Shown piece after piece: positions 17,475 through 25,521 of a DNA stretch of 64,000 bases. Origin of the DNA: Chitinivibrionales bacterium. Its GTDB lineage: Bacteria; Fibrobacterota; Chitinivibrionia; Chitinivibrionales; WJKA01. A program made the position numbers and the translations under genes. The DNA is taken from positions 62,001 through 126,000 of the forward strand of contig WJLW01000025.1 in the NCBI GenBank assembly GCA_014728295.1. Direction: 5' to 3'. Numbering within the stretch: the first letter of the stretch is position 1; every line of letters starts with the position of its first letter. Below the pieces are notes generated by a model. The model was not told the origin of the DNA and did no database searches. It saw nothing but the letters and a program-made list of their open reading frames with translations.

Positions 17475-17933
17475 ATGAAAAATCTCTTTTTGGCGATTAT
17501 CGGGGCCACGCTCATGCTCAATCCCGCAGTATCTCACAGTGGAGAACAAAACATTCGAGGCGAGCGTATCAAGCAGAAACTGGTGGAGAGGCTGCAATTG
17601 ACCGACGAGCAGGCAACCCGGCTTGTCGAATTGCGCCGGCAGATACGGGAGAAGAAGAGAGTCGAATACCGGAAAATCAAAGCGATCAGAAAGCAGATTA
17701 AAGCCGAACTGGCAAAGGAAAATCCCGATAAGGCACAACTCGATAGTTTTGCGGGTGAGCTGGGTGAGATCCATGAATTCGTTACCCGAAACTATCTCCA
17801 GCACCTCATAGAAGTCAAAGCGGTGTTGACGACAGAGCAGTTCGAGAAGATCCTTAAATGGAAGTGGGTCGGCAAGCGGCGACGTTACAAACACGGCAGA
17901 AAACACAATCGTGAAAAAGACGGGGCTTTATAA
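17475..17933 (+). CDS. Spy/CpxP-like periplasmic LTxxQ protein
   Basis: A 152-residue protein starting at 17475 behind a perfect AGGAGG site. The signal peptide (MKNLFLAIIGATLMLNPAVSHS) is followed by a basic, helical domain with two LTxxQ motifs (LQLTDEQ and VLTTEQ), the hallmark of Spy/CpxP chaperones and stress sensors. The C-terminus is a Lys/Arg/His-rich tail (KWKWVGKRRRYKHGRK) that could bind negatively charged surfaces or metals. It is third in the ECF sigma operon, 31 bases after the anti-sigma gene. CpxP-like proteins bind misfolded envelope proteins or inhibit sensors; metal sensing as in CnrX/ZraP relatives is an alternative. Confidence 0.8.
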   Translation: MKNLFLAIIGATLMLNPAVSHSGEQNIRGERIKQKLVERLQLTDEQATRLVELRRQIREKKRVEYRKIKAIRKQIKAELAKENPDKAQLDSFAGELGEIHEFVTRNYLQHLIEVKAVLTTEQFEKILKWKWVGKRRRYKHGRKHNREKDGAL

Positions 17934-17953
17934 GTCAGAATGTGGAGATTGAT

Positions 17954-18868
17954 TTACCAGGAAGCGTCGGGCAGAATGCCTTCCATCAGGATCAGATAAT
18001 CTTTAAACCGGTCGGAGCTTACAGAGGACGCCAGCGGCAGGCGCGCGCGTTCTTGTTCGTGCTGGTAGTCCCTGAAGGATTTGACGACAATATGCTTGAG
18101 TTCGTCCTTTTTTACATCGTAGGGGAAATAGCGGGCCGCTTTGGAAAGCAGGTACAGGCTTTCTGCGGTAAGCTCGAATTTTTGCGAGCTTTTGCGAATG
18201 CTCTCGTATGAATTTCCGGAATTGACGGCATATATTTTGCCGGGGATGTCGCAGTATTGTATGTTCCAGCCCAGGAGCGATGAGCAGGAATCGAATTGGC
18301 GGATAACATCGCGGCGTGCCTGGCTTTTGTCTATCGTTTCATCGATATCCGAAAAGCTTGAGGAGAAATAATTGTCCAGAACGAACAGTACCTTTATTTC
18401 ATGCGGAAGTTGGGCCTGCTTGATTCGCCTGTTCTGGCGTGCTATCTCTTTTTGCAGCAGATCTATTTGGGCGTCTTTGTTGTGACATTCCCGGAGGCGT
18501 TCAACGAGATGCTTTTTTTCGACGGTAGTGTAGCTATGACGATTTGCCAGGGTATCAAGCTGCTTGCCAATGCGGCTGACGTCTTTTTCAGCCTGCATCA
18601 GTTCGGTGCGCAGACTGTCCAACCCTGCCCGGCTGCTGCGCAGCATTTGGGAGACGTTTTCGTATTGACCGGCAAATCCGGCAACCTCGGCGGAAAGCTT
18701 GTCGATGACCATCTTGCGATGAGCGAGTTCTGATTTCAACTCTCGTATGCCCCTGAACTGATAGAAAAGTATTCCCAGACATATGCATGCTATAAGCGCA
18801 AAAAAGAGGCTTAACAGCTTTGAGCGCCTCAACTTTTTTTTTCGGGTGGTTGTCATTTCTTCTTCCAT
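17954..18868 (-). CDS. Membrane-anchored coiled-coil protein of unknown function
   Basis: A 304-residue protein with a basic cytoplasmic start (TTTRKKKLRRSK), one transmembrane helix (about 18-38), a long coiled coil (about 40-155, heptad Leu/Ile with Glu, Lys and Arg) and a C-terminal globular domain (about 160-304; EIKVLFVLDNYFSSSFSDID). That topology resembles periplasmic coiled-coil anchors of division or envelope complexes, but I do not recognise the C-domain. ATG at 18868 or 18856 may start it; the latter has the better spacing to GGAAG. It lies 33 bases downstream of the Xer recombinase gene on the same strand and is probably co-transcribed with it. Confidence 0.75.
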   Translation of the reverse strand: MEEEMTTTRKKKLRRSKLLSLFFALIACICLGILFYQFRGIRELKSELAHRKMVIDKLSAEVAGFAGQYENVSQMLRSSRAGLDSLRTELMQAEKDVSRIGKQLDTLANRHSYTTVEKKHLVERLRECHNKDAQIDLLQKEIARQNRRIKQAQLPHEIKVLFVLDNYFSSSFSDIDETIDKSQARRDVIRQFDSCSSLLGWNIQYCDIPGKIYAVNSGNSYESIRKSSQKFELTAESLYLLSKAARYFPYDVKKDELKHIVVKSFRDYQHEQERARLPLASSVSSDRFKDYLILMEGILPDASW

Positions 18869-18901
18869 AGTTGCATTTAAAATACGAATAAACCGGCGCT
18901 T

Positions 18902-19837
18902 CTATTCAATCTTTTTTCGTGCCCGCGGATGAGCCTGCGCATATGCTTTTTTCAGATGTTCTTTTGATACGTGCGTATAGATTTGGGTTGTTGTCAGGGA
19001 GGCATGACCCAGCAATTCCTTGACGGCCCGAATATCGGCGCCGCCGTCCAGCATATGGGTGGCAAACGAGTGCCTGAGTACGTGGGGGCTTTTCTTTTTT
19101 TGCCGGGATATCCGGGCAATTGATTTTTCGACAATGCGCTGAATCTGGCGCCGTGACAACCGGCGTCCGCGTTTACCTGCCAAGAGGGGCGCATCGAGAT
19201 CGGCAGTGTCCGTACGTAGATGCAGATAGGCGTCAAGTGCTTCGATCGAGCTCTGAGTAATCGGCACGATGCGCTGCTTGTTGCCTTTGCCGACAACTTT
19301 GATGACCCGGGCATGGCGGTCAACGGCATTGATATCGAGTGTGTACAGCTCTGACAGACGAATTCCGGAACCGTAAAGTAATTCGACAATGGCGGCATTT
19401 CGCTGCGTGATCTCTGGTGACCGGCCCGAAACGCCGGTCAGGCTAACTGCCTGTTTTTCGCTTAAATACGCCGGCAGTGGCTTGTCGAGACGGGGGGCAA
19501 CAAGCGCCCTGGCGGCATTGGCGGGTATCAGATAATGTCGGGTGCAGTATTTTGAGAATGACTTCAGGGTTGCAACTTTGCGGGCAATTGTGCGCGGGCG
19601 CAGTTTGCGGCTGCTGAGTTCATAGGTAAATGAGCGCATCACACCTTTTGAAAGCGATTCCGCAAGCGAGAGTTTGCCGAAATGCTCGTGGGCATAGCCA
19701 AAAAACTGTTCCAGATCGCGGCGATATGAGTCAACTGTGTGTTGAGAATAGCCGCGCTCTTTGGCAAGGTAAGCGCCGAAACGAGCAACGCTTGCCGGAC
19801 AAATTTCGGTCGGTTTCGTGTGCTTGTGGTTGTCCAT
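18902..19837 (-). CDS. XerC/XerD-type tyrosine recombinase
   Basis: A 311-residue site-specific recombinase. It has an N-terminal SAM-like DNA-binding domain (about 15-105) and a catalytic domain with all six residues in order: R160 (YGSGIRLSEL), K184 (VVGKGNKQR), H252 and R255 (HVLRHSFATHML), H278 (LLGHASLTTTQ) and nucleophile Y287 (IYTHVS). Length and motifs match chromosomal XerC/D, which resolve dimers at dif, rather than phage integrases. No second xer gene, att site or other mobile-element gene is visible nearby, so a housekeeping role is likely. It is divergent from rmlA. Confidence 0.93.
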   Translation of the reverse strand: MDNHKHTKPTEICPASVARFGAYLAKERGYSQHTVDSYRRDLEQFFGYAHEHFGKLSLAESLSKGVMRSFTYELSSRKLRPRTIARKVATLKSFSKYCTRHYLIPANAARALVAPRLDKPLPAYLSEKQAVSLTGVSGRSPEITQRNAAIVELLYGSGIRLSELYTLDINAVDRHARVIKVVGKGNKQRIVPITQSSIEALDAYLHLRTDTADLDAPLLAGKRGRRLSRRQIQRIVEKSIARISRQKKKSPHVLRHSFATHMLDGGADIRAVKELLGHASLTTTQIYTHVSKEHLKKAYAQAHPRARKKIE

Positions 19838-19980
19838 ATTCCGCAGATCGGTGTACCGGATGCAGTATTTGGGCTGGTTTGTTCCCGAAAATAGCGTTCG
19901 GCTGTTCCCGCCTACTAATAATATATTAATTTTAAAGAGCCTGATAGCAGAAATGTACGTATTTGAAAGGAAGCCGATTA

Positions 19981-20868
19981 ATGAAAGGCATTATTCTTGC
20001 CGGGGGATCCGGCACGCGTCTGTATCCGATTACCCGCGGCGTGAGCAAGCAACTTATCCCCGTCTACGATAAACCAATGATTTATTATCCGTTGTCGATA
20101 CTGATGCTGGCGGGAATTCGTGATGTTCTCATTATCACTACACCCGAAGATGCACCGATATTCGAAAAGCTTTTGGGAACCGGCGAGCAGTGGGGGCTTT
20201 CCATTCATTACGCGCAACAATCCCGGCCCGAAGGTTTGGCCCAGGCATTTATCATCGGCGAACAATTCATCGGGGATGACCAGGTCTGCCTTATTCTGGG
20301 AGATAACATTTTCTGGGGTCACGATATTGTCAAGAATTTGCGCAAGGCTGTCCGGAACGAGCGCGGCGCGACTATTTTCGGTTACTGGGTCAACGATCCC
20401 GAGCGCTATGGCGTCGTCGAGCTCGATGAACGGCAGAAACCGGTCGGCATGGTAGAAAAGCCGGCGCAACCCTTATCCAACTACGCGGTTACCGGACTGT
20501 ATTTTTACGACAATCGGGTGGTGGAATATGCCAAATCGCTCAAGCCCTCCGCACGCGGTGAATTGGAGATCACCGATTTAAACCTGAAATATCTTGACGC
20601 CGGCGAGTTGCACGTTGTGTTGCTTGGTCGTGGGGTTGCATGGTTGGATACAGGTACCCACGAGTCTATGCTCCAGGCTTCCGTCTTCGTCGAAACTATC
20701 CAGGAACGCCAGGGCCTCAAAGTATCGTGCCCGGAGGAGATCGCCTATCGCCTCGGGTACTTGGACAAAAATGCATTGCTGGAGCTGGCCGAACCCATGC
20801 GTAAAAACAGCTACGGTCAATATCTGCGACGCATTGCCGGCGAGAAACTGCAACCACTGAATATGTAA
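19981..20868 (+). CDS. rmlA: Glucose-1-phosphate thymidylyltransferase
   Basis: A 295-residue RmlA/RfbA enzyme making dTDP-glucose from dTTP and glucose-1-phosphate. The nucleotide-binding start [22 protein letters not shown] and the downstream [21 protein letters not shown] and [19 protein letters not shown] are characteristic. The start at 19981 has GAAAGGA upstream. It opens a tight plus-strand run with rmlC (gap 10 bases), an acyltransferase, a dehydratase and a flavoprotein. rmlB and rmlD, needed to complete dTDP-rhamnose, are not in the window and must lie elsewhere if that is the end product. Confidence 0.95.
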   Translation: MKGIILAGGSGTRLYPITRGVSKQLIPVYDKPMIYYPLSILMLAGIRDVLIITTPEDAPIFEKLLGTGEQWGLSIHYAQQSRPEGLAQAFIIGEQFIGDDQVCLILGDNIFWGHDIVKNLRKAVRNERGATIFGYWVNDPERYGVVELDERQKPVGMVEKPAQPLSNYAVTGLYFYDNRVVEYAKSLKPSARGELEITDLNLKYLDAGELHVVLLGRGVAWLDTGTHESMLQASVFVETIQERQGLKVSCPEEIAYRLGYLDKNALLELAEPMRKNSYGQYLRRIAGEKLQPLNM

Positions 20869-20878
20869 AGGATCAGGC

Positions 20879-21436
20879 ATGAAATTTATTGATACAAAAT
20901 TTGCCGACGCCTGGTTGATCGAGCCGAAAGTGTTCAAAGACAACCGAGGCTTTTTTCTGGAAACCTATGCCGAAAAAAAATTTGCAGAACGTGGCATTGA
21001 CGCAGTATTTGTTCAGGACAACCATTCCAAATCGGTGGCATTGGGAGTGCTGCGCGGCCTGCATTTTCAGGTACCGCCCTGTGAGCAGGCCAAGCTGGTA
21101 AGAACAACTAAAGGACGTATTCTGGATGTTATTGTTGATATTCGCATCGCTTCTCCGACGTATGGACACTGGCAGTCATTTGAATTGACAGAAGAGAATT
21201 ATCATATGCTCTTTGTGCCGCGCGGTTTTGCGCACGGCTTTTGCACCCTGGCTCCCGATACCGAAGTGCAGTATAAAGTGGACAGCCCCTATGCGCCTAC
21301 GCACGACGCCGGCATCCGCTGGAACGATCCTGATCTGGCGATCGACTGGCCGATTGATAATCCGGTTCTGTCTCCCAAGGATGCACTGCTCCCTCTGCAC
21401 AAAGACTTTGACTCTCCTTTTCGCGTGGGCAGGTAA
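20879..21436 (+). CDS. rmlC: dTDP-4-dehydrorhamnose 3,5-epimerase
   Basis: A 185-residue cupin epimerase of the RmlC family. Hallmarks are FKDNRGFFLETY near the start, GVLRGLHFQ (catalytic His), FVPRGFAHGFCTL and the closing DAGIRWNDPDLAIDWP. It converts dTDP-4-keto-6-deoxyglucose to the L-rhamno ketosugar. It follows rmlA by 10 bases behind an AAAGGA site, and the next gene begins 5 bases after its stop. The sugar genes are therefore in the same transcript as lipid-type genes, which could mean a rhamnosylated product or simple co-expression. Confidence 0.95.
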   Translation: MKFIDTKFADAWLIEPKVFKDNRGFFLETYAEKKFAERGIDAVFVQDNHSKSVALGVLRGLHFQVPPCEQAKLVRTTKGRILDVIVDIRIASPTYGHWQSFELTEENYHMLFVPRGFAHGFCTLAPDTEVQYKVDSPYAPTHDAGIRWNDPDLAIDWPIDNPVLSPKDALLPLHKDFDSPFRVGR

Positions 21437-21441
21437 GGGTA

Positions 21442-22233
21442 TTGAAAGCATCGTTACCATCCCGGCGATTGATTAGCTATCTCCTTGCGGCTCTGGGTTA
21501 CGGCGGATTTTTTGCTTCGGTCGGAATATTTGTGTCTTTTTTTATCCCGCTGTTTGTGGCCTCCTTACCTTTCAATCGAGCGCGAGTCGCCATATTACAC
21601 CAAGTATTTCAAAGCTATGTCGTTTTACTTGCTCTTCGCTACCTGCCGGCACTCGGCGTGTATCGCTACCGGGTCGAAGGCGCAAAGCCGGAAAGGAAAC
21701 CGGCCGTGTACGTGGCCAATCATCGCAGCAGAATCGACGGGCCGCTTTTGATGGCAATTATTCCCGATACGGGCGTGATCATGAAGCAGGCATATGCGCG
21801 ATTGCCGTTATTTGGATTTCTTGCACGGTTTCACCATTTTGTAAGCGTAAATCCCTCTTCTCTGGATTCCCTTGCACGTGCGCAGAAAAAGTGCCGCAGC
21901 CTTATCGCATGCGGCAAAAACATGCTCATTTTTCCGGAGGGAGCGCGCGCGCGATCAGGACGCATAATGCCGTTTAAAGATTTTGCCTTTCGAGTTGCGA
22001 TGGATGCCGGCTTGCCGGTTGTGCCGGTGCTGATCGGCTCCAACTATCCATTTATGGCAAAAGGGACGGCTTCAATCATTCCGTATGTTCCCAACACGAT
22101 TACGATACGTTTTCTGGAAGACCAGCTTCCCCATTCCGCTGAGAGCAGCAGCGAGTTTGCCGCAAGGATCCGGCGTCTTATGAGTAAAGCAATTGTCCCT
22201 CTGGATAAAAACACTTTCTGGGAAGTCGAGTGA
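21442..22233 (+). CDS. PlsC-like 1-acylglycerol-phosphate-type acyltransferase
   Basis: A 263-residue membrane acyltransferase. A hydrophobic N-terminus (about 10-45 and 55-72) anchors it, then come the catalytic block HX4D (H94 and D99 in ANHRSRIDG), the acceptor-binding block FPEGARAR (164-171) and VVPVLIG. PlsC transfers acyl groups from acyl-ACP or acyl-CoA to lysophosphatidate. In aryl-polyene-type clusters similar enzymes load the finished chain onto a lipid head group. The start is TTG at 21442, the only sensible in-frame start near rmlC. The stop of this gene is one base before the dehydratase ATG, so it belongs to the lipid cluster. Confidence 0.85.
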   Translation: MKASLPSRRLISYLLAALGYGGFFASVGIFVSFFIPLFVASLPFNRARVAILHQVFQSYVVLLALRYLPALGVYRYRVEGAKPERKPAVYVANHRSRIDGPLLMAIIPDTGVIMKQAYARLPLFGFLARFHHFVSVNPSSLDSLARAQKKCRSLIACGKNMLIFPEGARARSGRIMPFKDFAFRVAMDAGLPVVPVLIGSNYPFMAKGTASIIPYVPNTITIRFLEDQLPHSAESSSEFAARIRRLMSKAIVPLDKNTFWEVE

Positions 22234-22234
22234 T

Positions 22235-22699
22235 ATGAGCCCGAGATTTTCTTTTTCACGTGACGATATACTGAGTGTTTTGCCGCACCGGCCTCCATTT
22301 TTGTTTGTTGACCGGGTAATTGAACTCGTACCCGACAAACGGGTCAGAGCCGAGTATCACATCCCGCGCGATGCTCCGTGGTTTGCCGGACATTTTCCAC
22401 AACGGGCGATTATGCCCGGCGTGCTGGTAACTGACGCGCTTGCACAAACCGGCGGATGCCTGTGGGGATTCAGCAAAAAAGTTGCCGGTGACGATAACGA
22501 TGAACCTGAGTTGTTCTACCTCGCGGCGGCCACTATGAAATACGTTAATCCTGCGTATCCGGATGAACGGCTCATACTGAGCGCCGCTTCGGTTACCAGT
22601 CTGGGTGTCTTGTTCAATTATGAAGTCGAAGCATCGGTGGGTCGCCGTTTGATCAGTAAAGGCGCCTTGACCCTGGCAATGGTGGAGGGGGCGCTATGA
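22235..22699 (+). CDS. FabZ-like (3R)-hydroxyacyl-ACP dehydratase
   Basis: A 154-residue hot-dog-fold dehydratase. It has the FabZ start LPHRPPFLFVDRV, and the active-site helix GHFPQRAIMPGVLVTDALAQTGG places catalytic H53 as in FabZ. The acidic partner is D67, where FabZ has Glu; FabA-type enzymes use Asp here. The start at 22235 overlaps the acyltransferase stop region. It would remove water from 3-hydroxyacyl-ACP to give an enoyl chain. With no enoyl reductase gene in the cluster, repeated cycles could leave conjugated double bonds, as in aryl polyenes (inference). The next gene overlaps by 4 bases. Confidence 0.88.
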   Translation: MSPRFSFSRDDILSVLPHRPPFLFVDRVIELVPDKRVRAEYHIPRDAPWFAGHFPQRAIMPGVLVTDALAQTGGCLWGFSKKVAGDDNDEPELFYLAAATMKYVNPAYPDERLILSAASVTSLGVLFNYEVEASVGRRLISKGALTLAMVEGAL

Positions 22700-23781
22700 A
22701 CGTGCTGGTAGTGCGCGGCTATCCCCGCAAAAGCGGTTATACGAATTATATCACCGAGCTATTCATGGAGGGGCTGAAATCGAGCAGTGCGCACATTGTT
22801 GATATCGACCTTACTTCACAAAGCATCCATTCCTGCATAGGCTGCTATCACTGCTGGATTCGTGAACCGGGAGTGTGCATTCATCGTGATGATATGACAA
22901 ACATTCTGCAACATTTCCTTTCCGCCGACATTATTGTCAATTGCACGCCGCTTTATTTTTATTCCATGAGCAGCTATGTGAAAATTTTCTGGGAGCGGAC
23001 CTTGCCGCTATCCCGGCAGGGAATTCAGGCTGCCGACGGGGGTTTCGTCAGAAACAATTTGCGCTACCCCGGTCGCTGGCCCAAAAAAATGATCGCGCTG
23101 GTTGCCGGAGCTTTTCGCAGCATGCGCAATTTTGAGCCGGTTATTGCCACGTTTAAATGCATCGCTGACGGTATGCACCTGGAAAACGCAGGCATTATCG
23201 TTCGCCCCGAATCTTATCTTTTGCAGTTCAATTTTGCAAAACCCAAAACAAGTAAGATGATTCATAACGCACTGGTCCAGGCCGGACTCGAATGCGGCCG
23301 AACCGGCTGCATCAGCAGGGACACGATTGACAAAGCGCAATTGCCGCTGGCGCCGAGTCTTGAGTTGTTCGAGAAATATTCAAATATTTACTGGGAACAT
23401 GTCGATGCATTGGGAGAAGATGCCGGGGATTTGGATAAGGTGCGCAAACTGGTTACCGCGGACGTACGCATCCTCATGCACGAAATGGCACGCAGTATCG
23501 ATCCGGTTGCTACCGCCCGTCTCAAAGCGCGCCTCCAATTTTCGTTTATCGACAAAGACCTGCACTTTCTCATTGTTGTCGATCGTGGCAAATGTCAATT
23601 GACGTGTGAGAAGGCTTCGCATGCCGATCTCGAAGTGCGCTGCACGACGGCAACCTGGGCCTCGGTGTTTTTGCGTGAGATTAATGTAAAGGACGCACTG
23701 GTTACTAAAGCAATAGCGCTCTGGGGAGACAAATCGCTCTTCACCCGCCTGGATCGTTTTTTCCCGCCACCGGATGCGTGA
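22696..23781 (+). CDS. NADPH-dependent FMN oxidoreductase fused to SCP2-like domain
   Basis: A 361-residue two-domain protein. The N-terminal flavodoxin-like domain (about 1-200) begins MNVLVVRGYPRKSGYT and has the Cys cluster C47, C50, C53 and C61 (CIGCYHC...GVC), followed by DDM, as in NAD(P)H-dependent FMN reductases and iron-sulfur flavoproteins. The last 100 residues (about 262-361; RLQFSFIDKDLHFLIVVD and FTRLDRFFPPP) look like an SCP2/sterol-carrier fold that holds hydrophobic ligands. A reductase or desaturase acting on a lipid cradled by SCP2 is a reasonable guess. It ends 4 bases before the convergent fabD, at the hinge of the two cluster arms. Confidence 0.75.
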   Translation: MNVLVVRGYPRKSGYTNYITELFMEGLKSSSAHIVDIDLTSQSIHSCIGCYHCWIREPGVCIHRDDMTNILQHFLSADIIVNCTPLYFYSMSSYVKIFWERTLPLSRQGIQAADGGFVRNNLRYPGRWPKKMIALVAGAFRSMRNFEPVIATFKCIADGMHLENAGIIVRPESYLLQFNFAKPKTSKMIHNALVQAGLECGRTGCISRDTIDKAQLPLAPSLELFEKYSNIYWEHVDALGEDAGDLDKVRKLVTADVRILMHEMARSIDPVATARLKARLQFSFIDKDLHFLIVVDRGKCQLTCEKASHADLEVRCTTATWASVFLREINVKDALVTKAIALWGDKSLFTRLDRFFPPPDA

Positions 23782-23785
23782 CAAC

Positions 23786-24730
23786 TCAGCCTTGAGAGAA
23801 TGCTGTTGCCGCTTTCTCGACCCCGCGCAGATTATTGACGCTGAATACATTGCAGCCGCGTTTGTATCCGTTGACGCGCGCAAGCCCGGCCAGGACGCGC
23901 CCCGGTCCGATCTCCAGCAGCGTATCGACTCCGAGTTCCCGGCAACGCACCATGCACTGCCGCCAGTAGACCGGGCTGGTAATCTGCCAGGTAATGCGAT
24001 ACTTGATATCTATTGGGTCGGTTGTTTCTTTGCCGGTCGCATTGAGGATCATCGGCGGACTGGGTGTGTCAAAAGGGATTGATTCAACCCAATTTTCAAA
24101 GAGGTGGCGTGCTTCAACCATGCACTGACTGTGCCAGGGGCCCGACACCTGCAGTTTCTGGCATTTGCCAAGCCTCACTGCGTTGAGTTGGGCGGCAAAC
24201 CGGTCAAATGCCGGTACCTCACCGGTTAAGATTACCTGATTGGGCGCATTGTCGTTGCCGAGTGCGATATGCGCTTCGTCATGCATGTCGGCCAGCAGTT
24301 CCCGGACCTTTTCGATGGGTACAAAAAGCACCGCCATCATGCCGCCGTTACATTTGGAAGCCGCCGCGTCCATGAACTCACCCCGTTTGGCCGCCATGAC
24401 GATGGTATCTTCGAAAGATATGACGCCGCTTGCACCCAACGCGATAATCTCGCCGAGAGAGTGGCCCAACACGTAGTGCGCAGTGATACCGGCTTGCTTG
24501 ACATGTTTGAGGTACCCAAGTGATACCGCCGCCAGAATTGGCTGCAGATAGCGCGCTTTAATCAGCTTTTTTTGCGGCCCTTTCAGGCACAGGCGCGCCA
24601 GATCCTCATGGGTGACTTCACTGCCGATTTCTATGAATTTCTTGAAATCCGCATCCTCTTTGAAGAGATCCCGCGCCATGCCGATCTCCTGCGAGCCCTG
24701 CCCCGGAAACATAAATGCTGTCGTGCTCAT
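23786..24730 (-). CDS. fabD: Malonyl-CoA:ACP acyltransferase (FabD-type)
   Basis: A 314-residue acyltransferase. The nucleophile S91 sits in GHSLGE, the malonyl-carboxylate-binding R116 in AAKRGEFM and catalytic H200 in SGPWHSQCM; PGQGSQ marks the N-terminus. This trio indicates malonyl (not larger acyl) loading. It is the last gene of the minus-strand lipid arm, 11 bases after fabG. Because this gene could serve either housekeeping fatty-acid synthesis or only the special cluster, a second fabD elsewhere in the genome would support specialisation. Confidence 0.93.
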   Translation of the reverse strand: MSTTAFMFPGQGSQEIGMARDLFKEDADFKKFIEIGSEVTHEDLARLCLKGPQKKLIKARYLQPILAAVSLGYLKHVKQAGITAHYVLGHSLGEIIALGASGVISFEDTIVMAAKRGEFMDAAASKCNGGMMAVLFVPIEKVRELLADMHDEAHIALGNDNAPNQVILTGEVPAFDRFAAQLNAVRLGKCQKLQVSGPWHSQCMVEARHLFENWVESIPFDTPSPPMILNATGKETTDPIDIKYRITWQITSPVYWRQCMVRCRELGVDTLLEIGPGRVLAGLARVNGYKRGCNVFSVNNLRGVEKAATAFSQG

Positions 24731-24741
24731 GTTGCCTTATC

Positions 24742-25479
24742 TTAAGAAACAGTTGATGAAAGACCGCCATCGACGACGATGGTCTGGCCGACTATATACG
24801 AAGCTTTGTCGGATGCCAGAAAAAGTGCAACCGATGCAATTTCGTCCGGTGATCCGAACCGGTTCAGCAGGATTCTCTCTAAATTCCGGCGTTTAATGTG
24901 GCGCTGCATTCTGGCGGTCATATCCGATTCGACAAAACCCGGCACGATGCAGTTAACGCGAATGCCTTTGGGCCCGAGCTCCGCAGCCAGCGAACGGGTA
25001 AACGCAATGATGGCCCCTTTGGATGCTGCATAGTTGGTTTGCCCGGGAATGCCGATGAGACCCGACACCGAGGATAGGTTGATAATGCTGCCGCACTTGC
25101 GGGATATCATAGAACGGCTGGCGGCTTTTGACCAGCGCCAGGCGCCGTTGAGATTGGTGTCGATTACCCGGTGCCAGGTTTCGGCGGGCATCATCATGAT
25201 AAAATTGTCATCGGTAATGCCGGCGTTATTGACCAGTACATCTAGGCCGGATTCTGTGTGGACAATATCGTCAACTGCTTGTTCTATGCCGCTCCAGTCA
25301 TCTTGCGAACATGGAATGCCGGTTGCGTTGAAGCTTCGGGCAACCTCAAACGCAGCTTCGGTGTGTTTGTGATAGGTAAAGTATACGGTAAAGTCTGCCG
25401 CTGCAAAGTGCTTGACGATGGCCTTTCCAATGCCGCGCGATCCGCCGGTTACCAGGGCTATTTTGCGGGATTGACTCAT
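24742..25479 (-). CDS. fabG: 3-oxoacyl-ACP reductase (FabG-type SDR)
   Basis: A 245-residue short-chain dehydrogenase. Cofactor motif TGGSRGIG (11-18), NNAG (84-87) and the catalytic set N110, S137, Y150 and K154 (TNYAASK) are all intact; the C-terminus VVDGGLSSTVS is FabG-like. It reduces 3-ketoacyl-ACP with NADPH. In this cluster it would act between the ketosynthase pairs and the FabZ-like dehydratase. It lies 42 bases after the GcvT-like gene and just before fabD on the same strand. Confidence 0.93.
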   Translation of the reverse strand: MSQSRKIALVTGGSRGIGKAIVKHFAAADFTVYFTYHKHTEAAFEVARSFNATGIPCSQDDWSGIEQAVDDIVHTESGLDVLVNNAGITDDNFIMMMPAETWHRVIDTNLNGAWRWSKAASRSMISRKCGSIINLSSVSGLIGIPGQTNYAASKGAIIAFTRSLAAELGPKGIRVNCIVPGFVESDMTARMQRHIKRRNLERILLNRFGSPDEIASVALFLASDKASYIVGQTIVVDGGLSSTVS

Positions 25480-25521
25480 AGGCTTGAGCGTCTTGTACGC
25501 CAGGTGTCAAAAGGCAACGGC

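Noticed and set aside
18902..19837. Xer recombinase as evidence of an integrated element
   Set aside because: The protein matches housekeeping XerC/D, and no att repeats, tRNA gene or phage genes flank it.
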